Assembly (NCBI GenBank): GCA_024276305.1
Contig: JAJRXK010000051.1
Coordinates: forward strand, 1-64,000
Source: Candidatus Krumholzibacteriota bacterium
Lineage (GTDB): Bacteria; Krumholzibacteriota; Krumholzibacteriia; JAJRXK01
Length of the DNA stretch: 64,000 nt
Direction of reading: 5' to 3'
The notes below the pieces were generated by a model that saw nothing but the letters and a program-made list of their open reading frames with translations, was not told where the DNA came from and ran no database searches. Positions 26,495-36,018 of the stretch are shown here, in pieces. Both the position numbers and the translations under genes were made by a program. The stretch's first letter is position 1. Every line of letters starts with the position of its first letter.

Positions 26495-28123
26495 ATGTCT
26501 CGTTTCGGCGTGGTGGGGATTGCAGCCGCGATCCTCGTGCTTCTGGGGAGCGTGAGTTCATCGAACTCCGGATCTCACTTCGAGTTGAACCTGGGCAGCG
26601 GTGGGCACCCATCCCATTCTCATCATCGGAGCTGGGGGTTCGAGGCCGGGGGAGACGACGCGATTCCCTTCTTCGACCACGACGTCGAAGTTCTGCGGCC
26701 TCGCGGGGGGCTTCGGCGACTTCGGGACCGACGAAGTGCGCAGCGGCCGCGAATGCACGAGGGGATGCTGCGTCTGCGATACCTCGATCGGGGCTACGCG
26801 CGAGTGCTCCTGCAGAGTGAAGATCGCGACTGGCAGCGGGTGGAAATGCATCGTCGCGAGGGCGACCGAGTCTGGGAGATCGAGATTCCTCCGGCCGAAG
26901 ACGTGTTTCGCTATCGCTTCGTTGTGGAATACGAAGATGGACGCGAGCGCTTTCGCGTCGATCCCTCTCACACCGGAAGGGAGCGGGTGGAGGAGCGAGG
27001 GTGGGTGAGTGTACTTCGTATCGACCGAGACGGGACTCTGCAGTGGCCGGATTCGGGTTCCTGGCGTTCCGAATGGTCAGAGGATTCCTACGATCTGGAC
27101 TTCGTGCGGGAGCTCCAAGTCGACTACCAACGCGTGGATGGCTGGTTGGTGTCGACCCGGCCCCGCTTCGAGTCGAGGTCTCGCTGGTCTCCGATGGTGG
27201 CTTCGACGGTGGGCTATGGCTTCAAGAGTGACCGCTGGACTACGGCGGTCTACCTCCTCCAACCCCTGAGTCCGCGGCGGGAATTACGGGCCGTCCTCGC
27301 CGCCTACGATCGCACCGACTTCACGGATCGCACGGGAGTGAGCGGATTCGAGAATCTTTTCTCCACTCTGCTCTTTCGCGAAGACAACCGCGATCACTAC
27401 CGGCGTCGAGGCGCTTCATTGGGTCTCGAAGCCGACTGGCGTCGTCGGGCCTTGGCCCGGGTGGAGTTCCGTTGGGACGACTACGAGTCCCTCCCGCGTA
27501 TCGTTCGGGCTGGATGGGGGGGGCGCGACGACTTCCTCCCCAACCTTCCGGTCGACGAGGGACGCATGCGATCTCTCTTCGTGCGCATCAGGATCGGAGA
27601 TCCGCTGCGCCACTTCTTCGTGGGTTACGAGTGGAGTGCCCCGGCGTGGTCGAGCGACTTCGACTTTCAGCAACTCATGTTGCGCTTGCGAACCCGGATG
27701 AAGCTGGGGAGGGCCAATCACCTGGACTTTCGTGTGCAGTGGGCGGGGAATCTGGCCGGCCGTCTACCCCTGCAGAAGCGCTATCTGCTCGGTGGAATCG
27801 GGACCATCCGGGGATATCGCTACCAGTCCGTGCTCCAGGGGGTGCAGGGCGATCCGGCTTCCTATGGAGGCGAGCAGATGATCCTGGCCACCGCAGAATA
27901 TGTCCTGGGGGACGAGGGCTCTCTGCAGCTGGCCCTCTTCGGGGATACGGGAATGGCCTATGTGGATCGGCGTGCGGCCATCGATCCTTCGGAGTGGAAG
28001 AGCAGCGCGGGAATCGGAGTGATCCTCGGCGACATGGACGGAGTGAGGCTCGACCTCATCCGCACTCTCGACTCCGATGCCGGAGACTTGGTCCTGCAGG
28101 GAAGATGGGAGCGAGCCTTCTAG
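26495..28123 (+). CDS. Outer-membrane beta-barrel (Omp85/surface-antigen type) with N-terminal CBM48-like domain
   Basis: The 542-residue product has a signal sequence and then an ~90-residue early-set/CBM48-like beta domain (ARVLLQSEDRDWQRVEM, VWEIEIPP, FRYRFVVEYEDGRERFRVDP), the fold used by AMPK and branching enzymes to bind glucans. The C-terminal ~350 residues are a barrel of alternating aromatic strands. They include RYLLGGIGTIRGYRY, the Omp85-superfamily loop-6 type motif, and end in a terminal Phe suited to BAM-mediated insertion. It has no POTRA repeats. The start ATG has GGGAGGAAGG upstream. It touches DUF4390 directly. The function is unknown. Confidence 0.82.
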   Translation: MSRFGVVGIAAAILVLLGSVSSSNSGSHFELNLGSGGHPSHSHHRSWGFEAGGDDAIPFFDHDVEVLRPRGGLRRLRDRRSAQRPRMHEGMLRLRYLDRGYARVLLQSEDRDWQRVEMHRREGDRVWEIEIPPAEDVFRYRFVVEYEDGRERFRVDPSHTGRERVEERGWVSVLRIDRDGTLQWPDSGSWRSEWSEDSYDLDFVRELQVDYQRVDGWLVSTRPRFESRSRWSPMVASTVGYGFKSDRWTTAVYLLQPLSPRRELRAVLAAYDRTDFTDRTGVSGFENLFSTLLFREDNRDHYRRRGASLGLEADWRRRALARVEFRWDDYESLPRIVRAGWGGRDDFLPNLPVDEGRMRSLFVRIRIGDPLRHFFVGYEWSAPAWSSDFDFQQLMLRLRTRMKLGRANHLDFRVQWAGNLAGRLPLQKRYLLGGIGTIRGYRYQSVLQGVQGDPASYGGEQMILATAEYVLGDEGSLQLALFGDTGMAYVDRRAAIDPSEWKSSAGIGVILGDMDGVRLDLIRTLDSDAGDLVLQGRWERAF

Positions 28124-28792
28124 ATGGCGAATCGATGGCATGGGACGGGCGCTTCTCTGTGGCCGCTGGGCATCCTCTTGATCCTCGGCCTGGCCCCGGC
28201 TTCGCTTCGGGCGGCGTCGGTGGAGGTCGTTCGAGCGGAGGGTCGTCTGTGGGTGAGCTTCCGGGTGGATGACCTCTTCGGGGAGGGGGTGTGGTCGTCG
28301 TTGCGCTCCGGTCTTCCCTGCCGCATTCGCCAGCGGGCCAGCCTGTGGCAGCGGCGCAGTGCTCTGTGGGATCGCCGGGTTGCCGAGCTGCGAGAGGAGT
28401 ATCGGATCGTCTACGATCTCATCGACGAGACCTACGACCTGTTCGACGTCGAAGGGCTCCTCGAGTCGGAGCTCGATCCTCCCGAGATCACCGAACGCAT
28501 GAGTGCCATGCCTTTCACCCCGTTGGTGGAAGAGAGCATTCTGCTTTCCTCTCAGCACTACTACGTGACGGTGGAAGTCGAAGTGCAGCCGCTCTCGGTG
28601 GAGGAGGTGCGTGACCTCGAACGTTGGCTGAGCGGAAGCTTGCGGGGAGGCAGCGGATTGGGAAGGATCTCCTCGCAGGTGATCGGGCTCTTCAAGAGTC
28701 AAGTGGGTCTGGGCGAACGTCGCCGAGGTGCGCGCTCGGCCGACTTCGAAGCAGAGTCGGTGAACGAGATGCCATTCGACGCCGACGGCTGA
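28124..28792 (+). CDS. DUF4390 family exported protein
   Basis: The 222-residue product has a cleavable signal (PLGILLILGLAPASLRA) and the DUF4390 pattern: an early LWVSFRVDDLF, SLRSGLPCRIRQRASLW, the acidic YDLIDETYDLFD, and HYYVTVEVEVQPLS. DUF4390 proteins are commonly encoded beside NtrY/NtrX-type sensors; here the kinase pair is two genes upstream. It starts at the base after the barrel stop, so the two are surely co-transcribed. Biochemical function is not known. Confidence 0.85.
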   Translation: MANRWHGTGASLWPLGILLILGLAPASLRAASVEVVRAEGRLWVSFRVDDLFGEGVWSSLRSGLPCRIRQRASLWQRRSALWDRRVAELREEYRIVYDLIDETYDLFDVEGLLESELDPPEITERMSAMPFTPLVEESILLSSQHYYVTVEVEVQPLSVEEVRDLERWLSGSLRGGSGLGRISSQVIGLFKSQVGLGERRRGARSADFEAESVNEMPFDADG

Positions 28793-28798
28793 GGAAGC

Positions 28799-29569
28799 TC
28801 AGCGCCCTTCTTTGGCGCGGATGGCTTCGTAGGCCTCCTGGATTTCCCGGAAGCGTGTTTCGGCGAAGTGGACGAATTCCTCGGGGAGCCCCTTGGCAAC
28901 GACCTTGTCGGGGTGGTATTCCGTCACCTTCTTGCGGTAGGCGGAGCGGACCTCCTCGAATGACGCATCGGGTCCGAGACCGAGGGTCGCATAGTGTCGG
29001 GTGAAGTCTTCGGATTGGGTGCCGAGAATCTGTTCGAAGCCTTCGAGTCCGATGCCGAAGATCTCCGCCGCTTGTTGCAGGAGCTCTCTCTCCCCGGGAT
29101 GCAGTTCTCCATCGGCCATCGCCAGTCGCACGAGCATGTCGAGCATGGCGTGGAGCATCTGGGCTTCGCGGTGGAAGAGCGAGTAGAACTGCCGGGCGAA
29201 TTCCTCGAAGGGGGTCGGAGACTCCTTCGCGGCCCGGAACACCCGGACCGCGAGTTGTTCGGCGGTGGGGTCGAGTTGGAGTTCCTGACGCATGAAGGTC
29301 CGAGTGAGAGCGATCTCGGATTCGCTCACTCGGCCATCGGCCCGCGCCATCTTCGCGAGCATGGAAAAGGTCGAAAGGAAGAAGGCGGCCTGAGCCTGTT
29401 CCTGGGGATTTCCCGCGCGTGGACCGGGGCCCTCCATCCGGCCCAATTTCGCGTTGCCCGGGATCTGTTCGCCCAGGCCGTGGCCGAGGGCCGCGCCGGC
29501 GATGGCGCCGAGCGGTCCGCCCAGCGCGAGCCCGACCATGCCTCCGAGGATCGATCCCATCAGCCCCAT
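28799..29569 (-). CDS. DjlA-like protein: TerB-type domain plus C-terminal J-domain
   Basis: The 256-residue protein starts with a Gly/Ala-rich hydrophobic segment (LGGMVGLALGGPLGAIAGAALGHGLG, here split: two glycine-zipper halves). A TerB/DjlA-N helical domain (MARADGRVSESEI and LAMADGELHPGERELL, the paired acidic motifs) follows, and then a J-domain with YATLGLGPDASFEEVRSAYR and the HPD tripeptide. DjlA is a membrane-linked DnaK co-chaperone. It is the last gene of a minus-strand group GNAT - AIM24 - djlA, 17 bp after AIM24, and converges on DUF4390 six bases away. Confidence 0.9.
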   Translation of the reverse strand: MGLMGSILGGMVGLALGGPLGAIAGAALGHGLGEQIPGNAKLGRMEGPGPRAGNPQEQAQAAFFLSTFSMLAKMARADGRVSESEIALTRTFMRQELQLDPTAEQLAVRVFRAAKESPTPFEEFARQFYSLFHREAQMLHAMLDMLVRLAMADGELHPGERELLQQAAEIFGIGLEGFEQILGTQSEDFTRHYATLGLGPDASFEEVRSAYRKKVTEYHPDKVVAKGLPEEFVHFAETRFREIQEAYEAIRAKEGR

Positions 29570-29586
29570 TGAAACTTCCTCCGGTC

Positions 29587-30375
29587 CTATTGCTCGAAGA
29601 TGCGCGACACGCCGCCGAGGATGGATCCTTCACCCTTGGAGTCTCCTCCCGCGCGTGGCGCGTGGGCCAGGATCCGATCCGCCAGGCGGGAGAAGGGCAA
29701 GCTCTGCAACCAGACGCGCCCCGTGCCGCGGAGCGTGGCGAGGAAGAGCCCCTCTCCTCCGAAGAACATCGACTTCAGACCGCCGGCTCTCTGAATGTCG
29801 TAGTCGATGCCCCGGCTGAAACCGACGATGCATCCGGTGTCCACGCGCAGGGTCTGTCCCCGCAGATCCTTCTGCACCACGGTCCCCCCGGCGTGGAGGA
29901 AGGTCATCCCGTCGCCGTGGAGCCGCTGGAGGATGAAGCCCTCGCCGCCGAAGAAGCCCGCGCCGAGGCGCTTCTGGAATGCGATGCTCACTTCGGTGCC
30001 GAGAGCCGCGCAGAGGAAGGCATCCTTCTGACAGTAGATCTCCTGCCCGGGGATCTGCTTCATGTCGATGGGGACGATCTTCCCGGGGTAGGGCGCAGCG
30101 AAGGCCACCCGCTGCTTGCCCACTCCCGCATTGGTGAAATGGGTGATGAAGATCGACTCTCCGGTGAGGACGCGCTTGCCTGCCCCCAGGACCTTCGAGA
30201 AGAAGCCCTGATCGGGGGACGAGCCGTCGCCGAGCTTGGCCTCGAATTCGATCGTCTCGTCCATGTAGTTCATGGCTCCGGCCTCGGCAATCACCGTCTC
30301 GGAGGGGTCGAGCTCGATCTCGACCATCTGCAGATCGTCTCCGAGGATTTCGTAGTCGACTTCATGGCACTTCAA
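29587..30375 (-). CDS. AIM24/TIGR00266 family protein
   Basis: The 262-residue product matches the AIM24 family of double beta-sandwich proteins: IVPIDM, repeated [24 protein letters not shown] segments, and VDTGCIVGF. The family's molecular role is unknown; in mitochondria AIM24 is linked to MICOS and membrane organisation. The start is a TTG at 30375 backed by AGGAGG eight bases upstream; the nearby ATG is out of frame. Its pairing with a DjlA-like gene suggests a membrane-stress or chaperone context (inference). Confidence 0.9.
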   Translation of the reverse strand: MKCHEVDYEILGDDLQMVEIELDPSETVIAEAGAMNYMDETIEFEAKLGDGSSPDQGFFSKVLGAGKRVLTGESIFITHFTNAGVGKQRVAFAAPYPGKIVPIDMKQIPGQEIYCQKDAFLCAALGTEVSIAFQKRLGAGFFGGEGFILQRLHGDGMTFLHAGGTVVQKDLRGQTLRVDTGCIVGFSRGIDYDIQRAGGLKSMFFGGEGLFLATLRGTGRVWLQSLPFSRLADRILAHAPRAGGDSKGEGSILGGVSRIFEQ

Positions 30376-30415
30376 GGTCTTGCCTCCTGATTCGAGTTGC
30401 CGTTTCGATTCGAGA

Positions 30416-30934
30416 TTACGAAGGAAAGCGGTGGTTGGGTTCCGCAGAAAAGACTCGCGGCCCTCTCTCCCCGTCTTCGGGTTGGAGAGCGCGGGTCATG
30501 AGATAGTGAGGCCCGATCCCCTCGATCTCGAAGCGATCGCCACGAATGGAGAAGCCGTGGGCCTGGTAGAAGGGACAGGCTCCGATCCGCGCATTGCACC
30601 AGAGCTGGGCAGGGGAGACCCGGGCCGCGTAGCGCAGACTCGCTCTCAGGACGGCGCTTCCGGCGCCTTGTCCGCGGACCTCCGGCGCCGAAGCCATCCC
30701 CCTCAACCGCCACTCTCCTGCCCCGGCGTCCGTCGGATGCGCCTGAAGGTACACACTGGCCACCGCCACGACGGATCCGTCCTGGTCCACGGCGGCGAAA
30801 TGCCGCGACCGACTCTCTTCATCCCCGGGATAGACGAGATCTTCGGCCCGCTGATGCGGCCGGAGAACTCGTTGGCGCAGATCGCGCACTTCTGCCGCTT
30901 CGACGATGAAGACTTCGAAGGGATTTCGCTTCAA
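30416..30934 (-). CDS. GNAT family N-acetyltransferase
   Basis: The 172-residue product is a single GNAT domain: RQRVLRP at the first helix, [19 protein letters not shown] strands, and the acetyl-CoA loop [28 protein letters not shown] is the usual late motif. The layout resembles ElaA/YitI-like small acetyltransferases. The TTG start at 30934 follows GGAGG at the proper distance. The frame stays open far upstream, but that is antisense to lhgO. It is divergent from lhgO with a 96-bp gap. The substrate is not predictable. Confidence 0.85.
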   Translation of the reverse strand: MKRNPFEVFIVEAAEVRDLRQRVLRPHQRAEDLVYPGDEESRSRHFAAVDQDGSVVAVASVYLQAHPTDAGAGEWRLRGMASAPEVRGQGAGSAVLRASLRYAARVSPAQLWCNARIGACPFYQAHGFSIRGDRFEIEGIGPHYLMTRALQPEDGERGPRVFSAEPNHRFPS

Positions 30935-31030
30935 CTCGGAACCTCCACGGGCCAGTATGCCCGAGGATCGCGTTGGTGGCGAGTTCGGACCTCGCCGCGG
31001 TGGCCGGAGATTCGACGGGAGGTGTCGGGC

Positions 31031-32230
31031 ATGCGTTGGGTCGATGTCACAGTCGTGGGCGGAGGCATTCTGGGCCTGGCCACCGCACGCGAGGTCTGCC
31101 GCCGGAGACCTCGGCTGCGGGTGCGGCTGATGGAGACGCAGCAGGGTCTCGGTCGCGGCCAGTCGGGGCACAACAGTGGAGTTCTGCATTCGGGGATCTA
31201 CTACGAACCCGGTTCGCTGAAGGCGCGTCTGTGTCGGCGCGGGAGAGCGGCGATGCTCGACTACTGTCGGGCCAAGGGAATCGACCACCGTGTCGACGGC
31301 AAGCTCCTCGTGGCCAATAGCGAAGAGGAAGTGGAGAGATTGGGGCACTTGGTCGATCGGGGTCGGGAGAATGGCCTGGTGGGCCTGCGGAGGCTCAGCG
31401 CCGAGGAGACCCGGTCGCGGGAGCCCGAGGTCCGGGCCCTCGAGGCCGCACTGGTTCCCGAAGCGGGGGTGTTGGACTACCGGGAGGTGTGCTGAGCCCT
31501 CGCCGAGGAACTCCGCCGAGGGGGAGTGGAAGTTCGGACCGGCACTCCACTGGTGGCGGTTCATTCGGTCGAGGGCGGACTCGAGTTGGAGGGTCCGGTC
31601 GAGAGTTGGGGCACGCGCCATCTCTTGAGCTGCGCCGGGCTCTATGCCGATCGGGTGGCTCGCCTCTGTGGAGCGCGACCTCGGGCGAAGGTGATCCCCT
31701 TCCGGGGAGAGTACTATCGCATCCGGCCCGCACGACTGGTGCACGCCTTGGTGTACCCGGTGCCCGACCCTCGCTTTCCCTTCTTGGGAGTTCATCTGAC
31801 CCGAGGGGTCGATGGAGACCTTCATGCGGGACCCAATGCGGTTCTGGCCCTCTCGCGTGAGGGCTACCGGAGGCAGGACATCTCGGTCTGCGACAGTTTC
31901 GAAGTCCTGACCAATCCCGCCTTCTGGAAACTGGCGCGTCGGCATTGGCGGAGCGGTCGCGACGAAATGATGCGGTCGCTGATCGCTTCGGAGTTCTTGG
32001 CCGAAGCGCGTCGACTGCTTCCGGCCTTGAAAGGGTCCCATCTGGAACGCGCCGGGGCCGGAGTGCGGGCTCAGTTGCTCGATTCCTCGGGCGCGTTGGT
32101 CGATGATTTCTGCTTCGAAGAGTCTCCGCACGCGCTCCACGTGCTCAACGCTCCGTCGCCGGCCGCGACGGCCGCGTTGGCCATCGCCGAGGAGATTGTC
32201 GATCGTGTGGAGGCAGCGGGGTGGTTCTGA
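31031..32230 (+). pseudogene. lhgO: L-2-hydroxyglutarate oxidase (LhgO-like) interrupted by an in-frame TGA
   Basis: The intact frame would encode a ~399-residue FAD oxidase of the DAO family that returns L-2-hydroxyglutarate to 2-oxoglutarate and feeds electrons to the membrane. The N-part has the FAD motif VVGGGILGLATA and HNSGVLHSGIYY; the C-part has the family segments GEYYRI, FPFLGVHLTRGVDGDLHAGPNAV (two adjacent pieces) and GAGVRAQLLD. Between them, at 31493-31495, a TGA follows DYREVC and the same frame continues with ALAEELRRGG, exactly as in uninterrupted homologues. A CGA-to-TGA change explains it. A 6-bp hairpin begins two bases after the TGA (31497-31522). An independent restart would begin near 31526 but would lack the FAD site. 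Confidence 0.85.
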
Positions 32231-32271
32231 ACCGGCTGCATCGATCAGAATCCCGACTTCGACTTCGAAGA

Positions 32272-33333
32272 CTAGAAGAAATGCTTGGCGAGACCGAGGA
32301 TCCCCTGCTTCCAGGGGGCCCGGTGGGAGACGCCACTGCTGCCGGCGAAGTGTTCGAGATTCTCCAGGTACCACTCGAAGTTCCGGATCAGAGCCTGCTG
32401 GTTGGAGAATCGCGGCGCGAAGCCCAGGACTCGCTGCGCTTTGTCGATGCTGACGAAGGAGTCTTCGGCCGCGGTCTCGTAGACCCACTTGTAGAGTGGA
32501 GACAGGCGGAGAGCCTCGAGCAGCCGGAGAGTCCAGATCACCGGCCGCGCGGGGAAGCCCACGATTCTCTTGCCGTGTCCCGCCGCATCGAGCACCGCCT
32601 GATAATCTTCACGCATGGTAGTGAACTCGGCCGCACCGATGTTGAAGACGTCATTCACCTTCTCCTCGGGGAGCTCGAGGCAGAGCAGGATCGCATCGCA
32701 GAGGTCCGAGACGTCGAGGAGTTGGTAGCGATTGTTGCCGCTGCCGATCATGGGGAAGGAGTGTCCATCCTTGGCCCAATCGTAGAGGAGGGCGAAGACT
32801 CCTAGGCGCTCGGGACCGATGAAGCTCTTGGGACGAAGGATGGGCACGCAGAGTCCCCGGTCTCGAAAACTGGCGCAGACCGCTTCTGCCTCCACTTTGG
32901 CGATCCCGTAGGGCCCCACGCCGTCGAGGGGATCGTCCTCGAGGAGGGGATGGTGGTCGGGGATCCCGTAGACCGCAGTGGAAGAGATGTGCACCGCGCG
33001 GCGCACTCCATGGGCCAGGGCGGCTTCCATCACGTTGCGGCTGCCGTCGAGATCGGTCGAGAGGATGTCCTGCTCACTGTAGAGAGGCAGGGCAGCTGCG
33101 GTGTGAACCACGAGAGAGCAATCCTCGAGGGCGCGGTCCACCGCCTCACGGTCTCGAATGTCGCCCCGGAACTCTCGAATCCGGTCTTTGCAATCCGGGT
33201 AGTCGAAGGGCGCCAGGTCCAGGGTGCTGACTTGGTATCCGGTGCTCAAGAGTTGGCGCACCAGATTGATTCCCAAGAAGCCGGCGCCGCCGGTGACCAG
33301 GACTCGCGCGGGTTGCCTCGAGGATTCCGTCAT
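32272..33333 (-). CDS. NAD-dependent epimerase/dehydratase (extended SDR)
   Basis: The 353-residue product has the N-terminal nucleotide motif VTGGAGFLG, the acid after the second strand (TLDLAPFD), the SSTAVYG serine and the YGIAK catalytic Tyr-Lys. The C-terminal region (PARPVIWTLRLLEALRLSPLYKW in two parts) resembles 3-beta-hydroxysteroid-dehydrogenase or nucleoside-sugar-type epimerases that act at membranes. The ATG at 33333 is preferred over an in-frame GTG at 33345 because GGAG lies at the right distance. It lies downstream of the SSS symporter gene, with a 63-bp gap; whether they share a transcript is unclear. The substrate is unknown. Confidence 0.88.
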   Translation of the reverse strand: MTESSRQPARVLVTGGAGFLGINLVRQLLSTGYQVSTLDLAPFDYPDCKDRIREFRGDIRDREAVDRALEDCSLVVHTAAALPLYSEQDILSTDLDGSRNVMEAALAHGVRRAVHISSTAVYGIPDHHPLLEDDPLDGVGPYGIAKVEAEAVCASFRDRGLCVPILRPKSFIGPERLGVFALLYDWAKDGHSFPMIGSGNNRYQLLDVSDLCDAILLCLELPEEKVNDVFNIGAAEFTTMREDYQAVLDAAGHGKRIVGFPARPVIWTLRLLEALRLSPLYKWVYETAAEDSFVSIDKAQRVLGFAPRFSNQQALIRNFEWYLENLEHFAGSSGVSHRAPWKQGILGLAKHFF

Positions 33334-33396
33334 GGTCGTCTCCACGATGGGGGCCGAAGATGGGAGCAGCGGCAGTAGCCCCTAATACTAGTCCCC

Positions 33397-34896
33397 TCAG
33401 ATCTCTTCGCCATCGCTGCCGCGATACCTCCACTCGCTGCGGGCCGCAGCCACCCCCGCCGCCACCAGGAGCGTCATTGCCGCGCCGGCGGCGCAGATCC
33501 AAATCCCCAGGCTGAGCTGCGAGCTGTGGGCGGCTCGCAGCTCGAAGAGGAGCACGCTCACGAAGCCGACGCTCACCCCTGCCAGGGCCGCCCCTGCACT
33601 GACTCTCCGCGGCAGCAGAGCCAGCAGGAAGAGCCCGAGCATGGGGCCCGCGAAATAGGCCATGTACCTCACGGCGAGGGCGAGGAGCGTACCCTGACCA
33701 GCGACGTAGAGGGCCGCGGCGATGGCCAGGATTCCCCAGCCCAGGGTGAGGAAACGGGCCAGCTTCAGCTGACTCTTCGCCGAGAGAGGAGTGCGGCGGT
33801 AGCGCTCGATCACATCGTGAACGCTGGCGGTGGCGAGCGAGTTCAAGGCCGAATCGAGGCTCGACATGGCCGCGGCAAAGATCGCAGCCACGAGCAAGCC
33901 GACCACTCCCGGCGGGAGTTCGCGGGCGATGAAGTGGGGGAAGACCGCATCGGCGGCCAGCTCTTCGGGCAGGACGTGAGCTCCGGAGTGGTAGAAGCCG
34001 TAGAGCAGGACTCCGAGGAGCAGGGTGAGGGCAGTTACCACCAAGCCGACCGCCCAACCACTGAGGGCAGCGAGCTGGGCATCCCGCACACTGCGACAGG
34101 TGAGATAGCGTTGGACCGGCTGTTGGTTGGTGCCGGCCACCGAGAGCGAGAGAATCCCGTAGCCCACCACTGCGCCCAGCACCGATCGAAGGGAATGCCA
34201 GGGCTGGGCCGGATCGATGACCTGCAGACGACCCGCGTCGGAGGCGATCGCCCAGACCTCGGGGAGTCCCCCCTCGAAGGCGCCCCCGATGCGGAAGATG
34301 CAGAGGCCCAGGCCGATGACCACCACCGCCAATTGCAGAGCGTCGGTCCACACCACCGCGGTGATTCCTCCGAGCACGGTGTAGAACATCGCCACCAGCC
34401 CCACCGCGACGATGGCCCAGGAGAGGTCCACGCCGATCAGGGTGGCGAGGGCCAGAGCCGGTCCGTAGACCAGGACTCCGGTCCGCAACAATACCTGGGC
34501 CTGGAAGAGCAGGCTCGCGGCGAGCCGGATGCGGTGATCGAAGCGATCCTCGAGGAACTCGTAGGCGGTGGTGAGATCCCGACCGCGGAACGCGGGGACG
34601 AAGAGCAGGGTCACGACCACGATCGCCAGCAAGTCTCCCAGCTGCAACTGCAACCACAGGAGCCCGTGGGAGTAAGCTTCGCCGGGGGCCCCCAGGAGGG
34701 AGGCCGCCGAGAAGGCGGTGGCGAGGATCGATGCGCCGACCAGGGGCCAGGGAAGGTCCCGTCCGGCCAGAAAGTAGGATTGGTCGTCTCGCTGGCGCCG
34801 GCCAGCCCAAATTCCGACCCCGATCACCAGGAGCCCGTAAGCCACCACGATCCCCAGGTCCAGAATCGAAAAAATCTTCATCGAAGAGGCTTTCAT
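33397..34896 (-). CDS. Sodium:solute symporter (SSS) family transporter
   Basis: The 499-residue protein has about 13 TM segments and the SSS landmarks: YFLAGRDLPWPLVGASILATAFSA (split across TM1-2), GGITAVVWTDALQ, and AAIFAAAMSSLDSALNSLA in the Na+-site helix. It is an inner-membrane sodium-driven transporter; whether it moves sugar, proline, acetate or another solute cannot be told. Starts at 34896 or 34881 are both possible, and neither has a clear ribosome site. It is divergent from the GAPDH pair. Confidence 0.92.
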   Translation of the reverse strand: MKASSMKIFSILDLGIVVAYGLLVIGVGIWAGRRQRDDQSYFLAGRDLPWPLVGASILATAFSAASLLGAPGEAYSHGLLWLQLQLGDLLAIVVVTLLFVPAFRGRDLTTAYEFLEDRFDHRIRLAASLLFQAQVLLRTGVLVYGPALALATLIGVDLSWAIVAVGLVAMFYTVLGGITAVVWTDALQLAVVVIGLGLCIFRIGGAFEGGLPEVWAIASDAGRLQVIDPAQPWHSLRSVLGAVVGYGILSLSVAGTNQQPVQRYLTCRSVRDAQLAALSGWAVGLVVTALTLLLGVLLYGFYHSGAHVLPEELAADAVFPHFIARELPPGVVGLLVAAIFAAAMSSLDSALNSLATASVHDVIERYRRTPLSAKSQLKLARFLTLGWGILAIAAALYVAGQGTLLALAVRYMAYFAGPMLGLFLLALLPRRVSAGAALAGVSVGFVSVLLFELRAAHSSQLSLGIWICAAGAAMTLLVAAGVAAARSEWRYRGSDGEEI

Positions 34897-34984
34897 CGGA
34901 GAGCCGCAGACGCTAGCATGCTCCCGGCGTTCGGCACAAGGCGGGACCTTCCCGCCCTTCCGTCATCATTCTCTAGGAGGAACC

Positions 34985-36007
34985 ATGACCGTCCGAGTGG
35001 GCATCATGGGCTTCGGCCGTATCGGCCGGAACATATTTCGAATCCTGCACCCTCGGGAAGACATCGAGGTCGCAGCCATCGTCGACATCGCCGATCCGAA
35101 GGGCCTCGAGTATCTGTTGAAATTCGACACGGTGCACGGCCGTTTTCGCGAGCCTCTCCACGTCGAGGGCGACGCGATGTACGCCAAGGGGCGTCAGATC
35201 CGGATGATCACCGCCCGGGAGCCCGGCGCAGTGGATTGGGCGGCCTTGGGGGTCGACGTGGTGGTCGAGGCCACGGGGCAGTATCGGACACGGGAGTGGC
35301 TGCAGAAGCACCTGGACCGCGGAGCGAGGCGAGTGATTCTGACCGTACCTCCGAAGCAGGGTGAGGAGCTCGATGCCCTCATCGTGTCGGGGGTGAACGA
35401 CGCAGATCTCCAGCCGGAACACCGCATCATCAGTGCCGCATCGTGCACCAGCAACGCGGTGGTTCCCATCCTCAAGGTGCTGCACGAGAACTTCGGCATC
35501 GAGCACGCCTTCATGAACAGCGTGCATGCCTACACCAACGACCAACGTCTCGCGGACGTTCCGGGCAAGGACCTGCGTCGCAGCCGGGCCGCGGCGGAGA
35601 ACATCGTTCCCACGAGCACCTATTCTCCGACCGGGATCGGCAAGATCCTCCCGGAGCTCGAGGGCAAGCTCACCGGAATGGCCCTCGCGGTTCCAGTCCC
35701 CGACGGCTCGACCGTCGATCTGACCGTGCACATGTCGAGAGAGGTGAGGCGCGAGGAAGTGAACAGCGTGGTTCGCAGCGCGGCGGAGACGGTCTTCTCC
35801 TCGATCGTGGAGTACAGCGAAGATCCCTTGGTCAGCAGTGACATCATCGGCAACTCGCACTCGGCGATCTTCGATGGTCTGTCCACGATGGTCATGGGCG
35901 GAGATCTCGTGAAGTGTTTGATCTGGTACGACAACGGATGGGGCTATTCCATGCGAGTCGTCGAACTCATCGTGCGTCTGCAGCAGATGTCCACCTCGCC
36001 GGTTTGA
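34985..36007 (+). CDS. gap: Glyceraldehyde-3-phosphate dehydrogenase-like protein, divergent paralog
   Basis: The 340-residue product has the GAPDH fold: GFGRIGRNIFR NAD motif, catalytic Cys in SAASCTSNA, HAYTNDQRLADVP, RRSRAAAENIVPT and WYDNGWGYS. It differs from the canonical active site SCTTNC (SCTSNA here) and from the usual AINDL nucleotide loop (AAIVDIAD here), so cofactor or substrate choice may differ. Erythrose-4-phosphate or NADP-preferring enzymes are alternatives. AGGAGG sits just before the ATG. A standard paralog follows 11 bp downstream, so the pair is one transcript. Confidence 0.93.
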   Translation: MTVRVGIMGFGRIGRNIFRILHPREDIEVAAIVDIADPKGLEYLLKFDTVHGRFREPLHVEGDAMYAKGRQIRMITAREPGAVDWAALGVDVVVEATGQYRTREWLQKHLDRGARRVILTVPPKQGEELDALIVSGVNDADLQPEHRIISAASCTSNAVVPILKVLHENFGIEHAFMNSVHAYTNDQRLADVPGKDLRRSRAAAENIVPTSTYSPTGIGKILPELEGKLTGMALAVPVPDGSTVDLTVHMSREVRREEVNSVVRSAAETVFSSIVEYSEDPLVSSDIIGNSHSAIFDGLSTMVMGGDLVKCLIWYDNGWGYSMRVVELIVRLQQMSTSPV

Positions 36008-36018
36008 AGGAGTCCAAG

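Noticed and set aside
31493-31522. Selenocysteine insertion in lhgO
   Set aside because: The family has no known Sec at this site, the hairpin apical loop lacks the GGU-type SECIS feature, and a single CGA-to-TGA change explains it. Kept only as a remote alternative.
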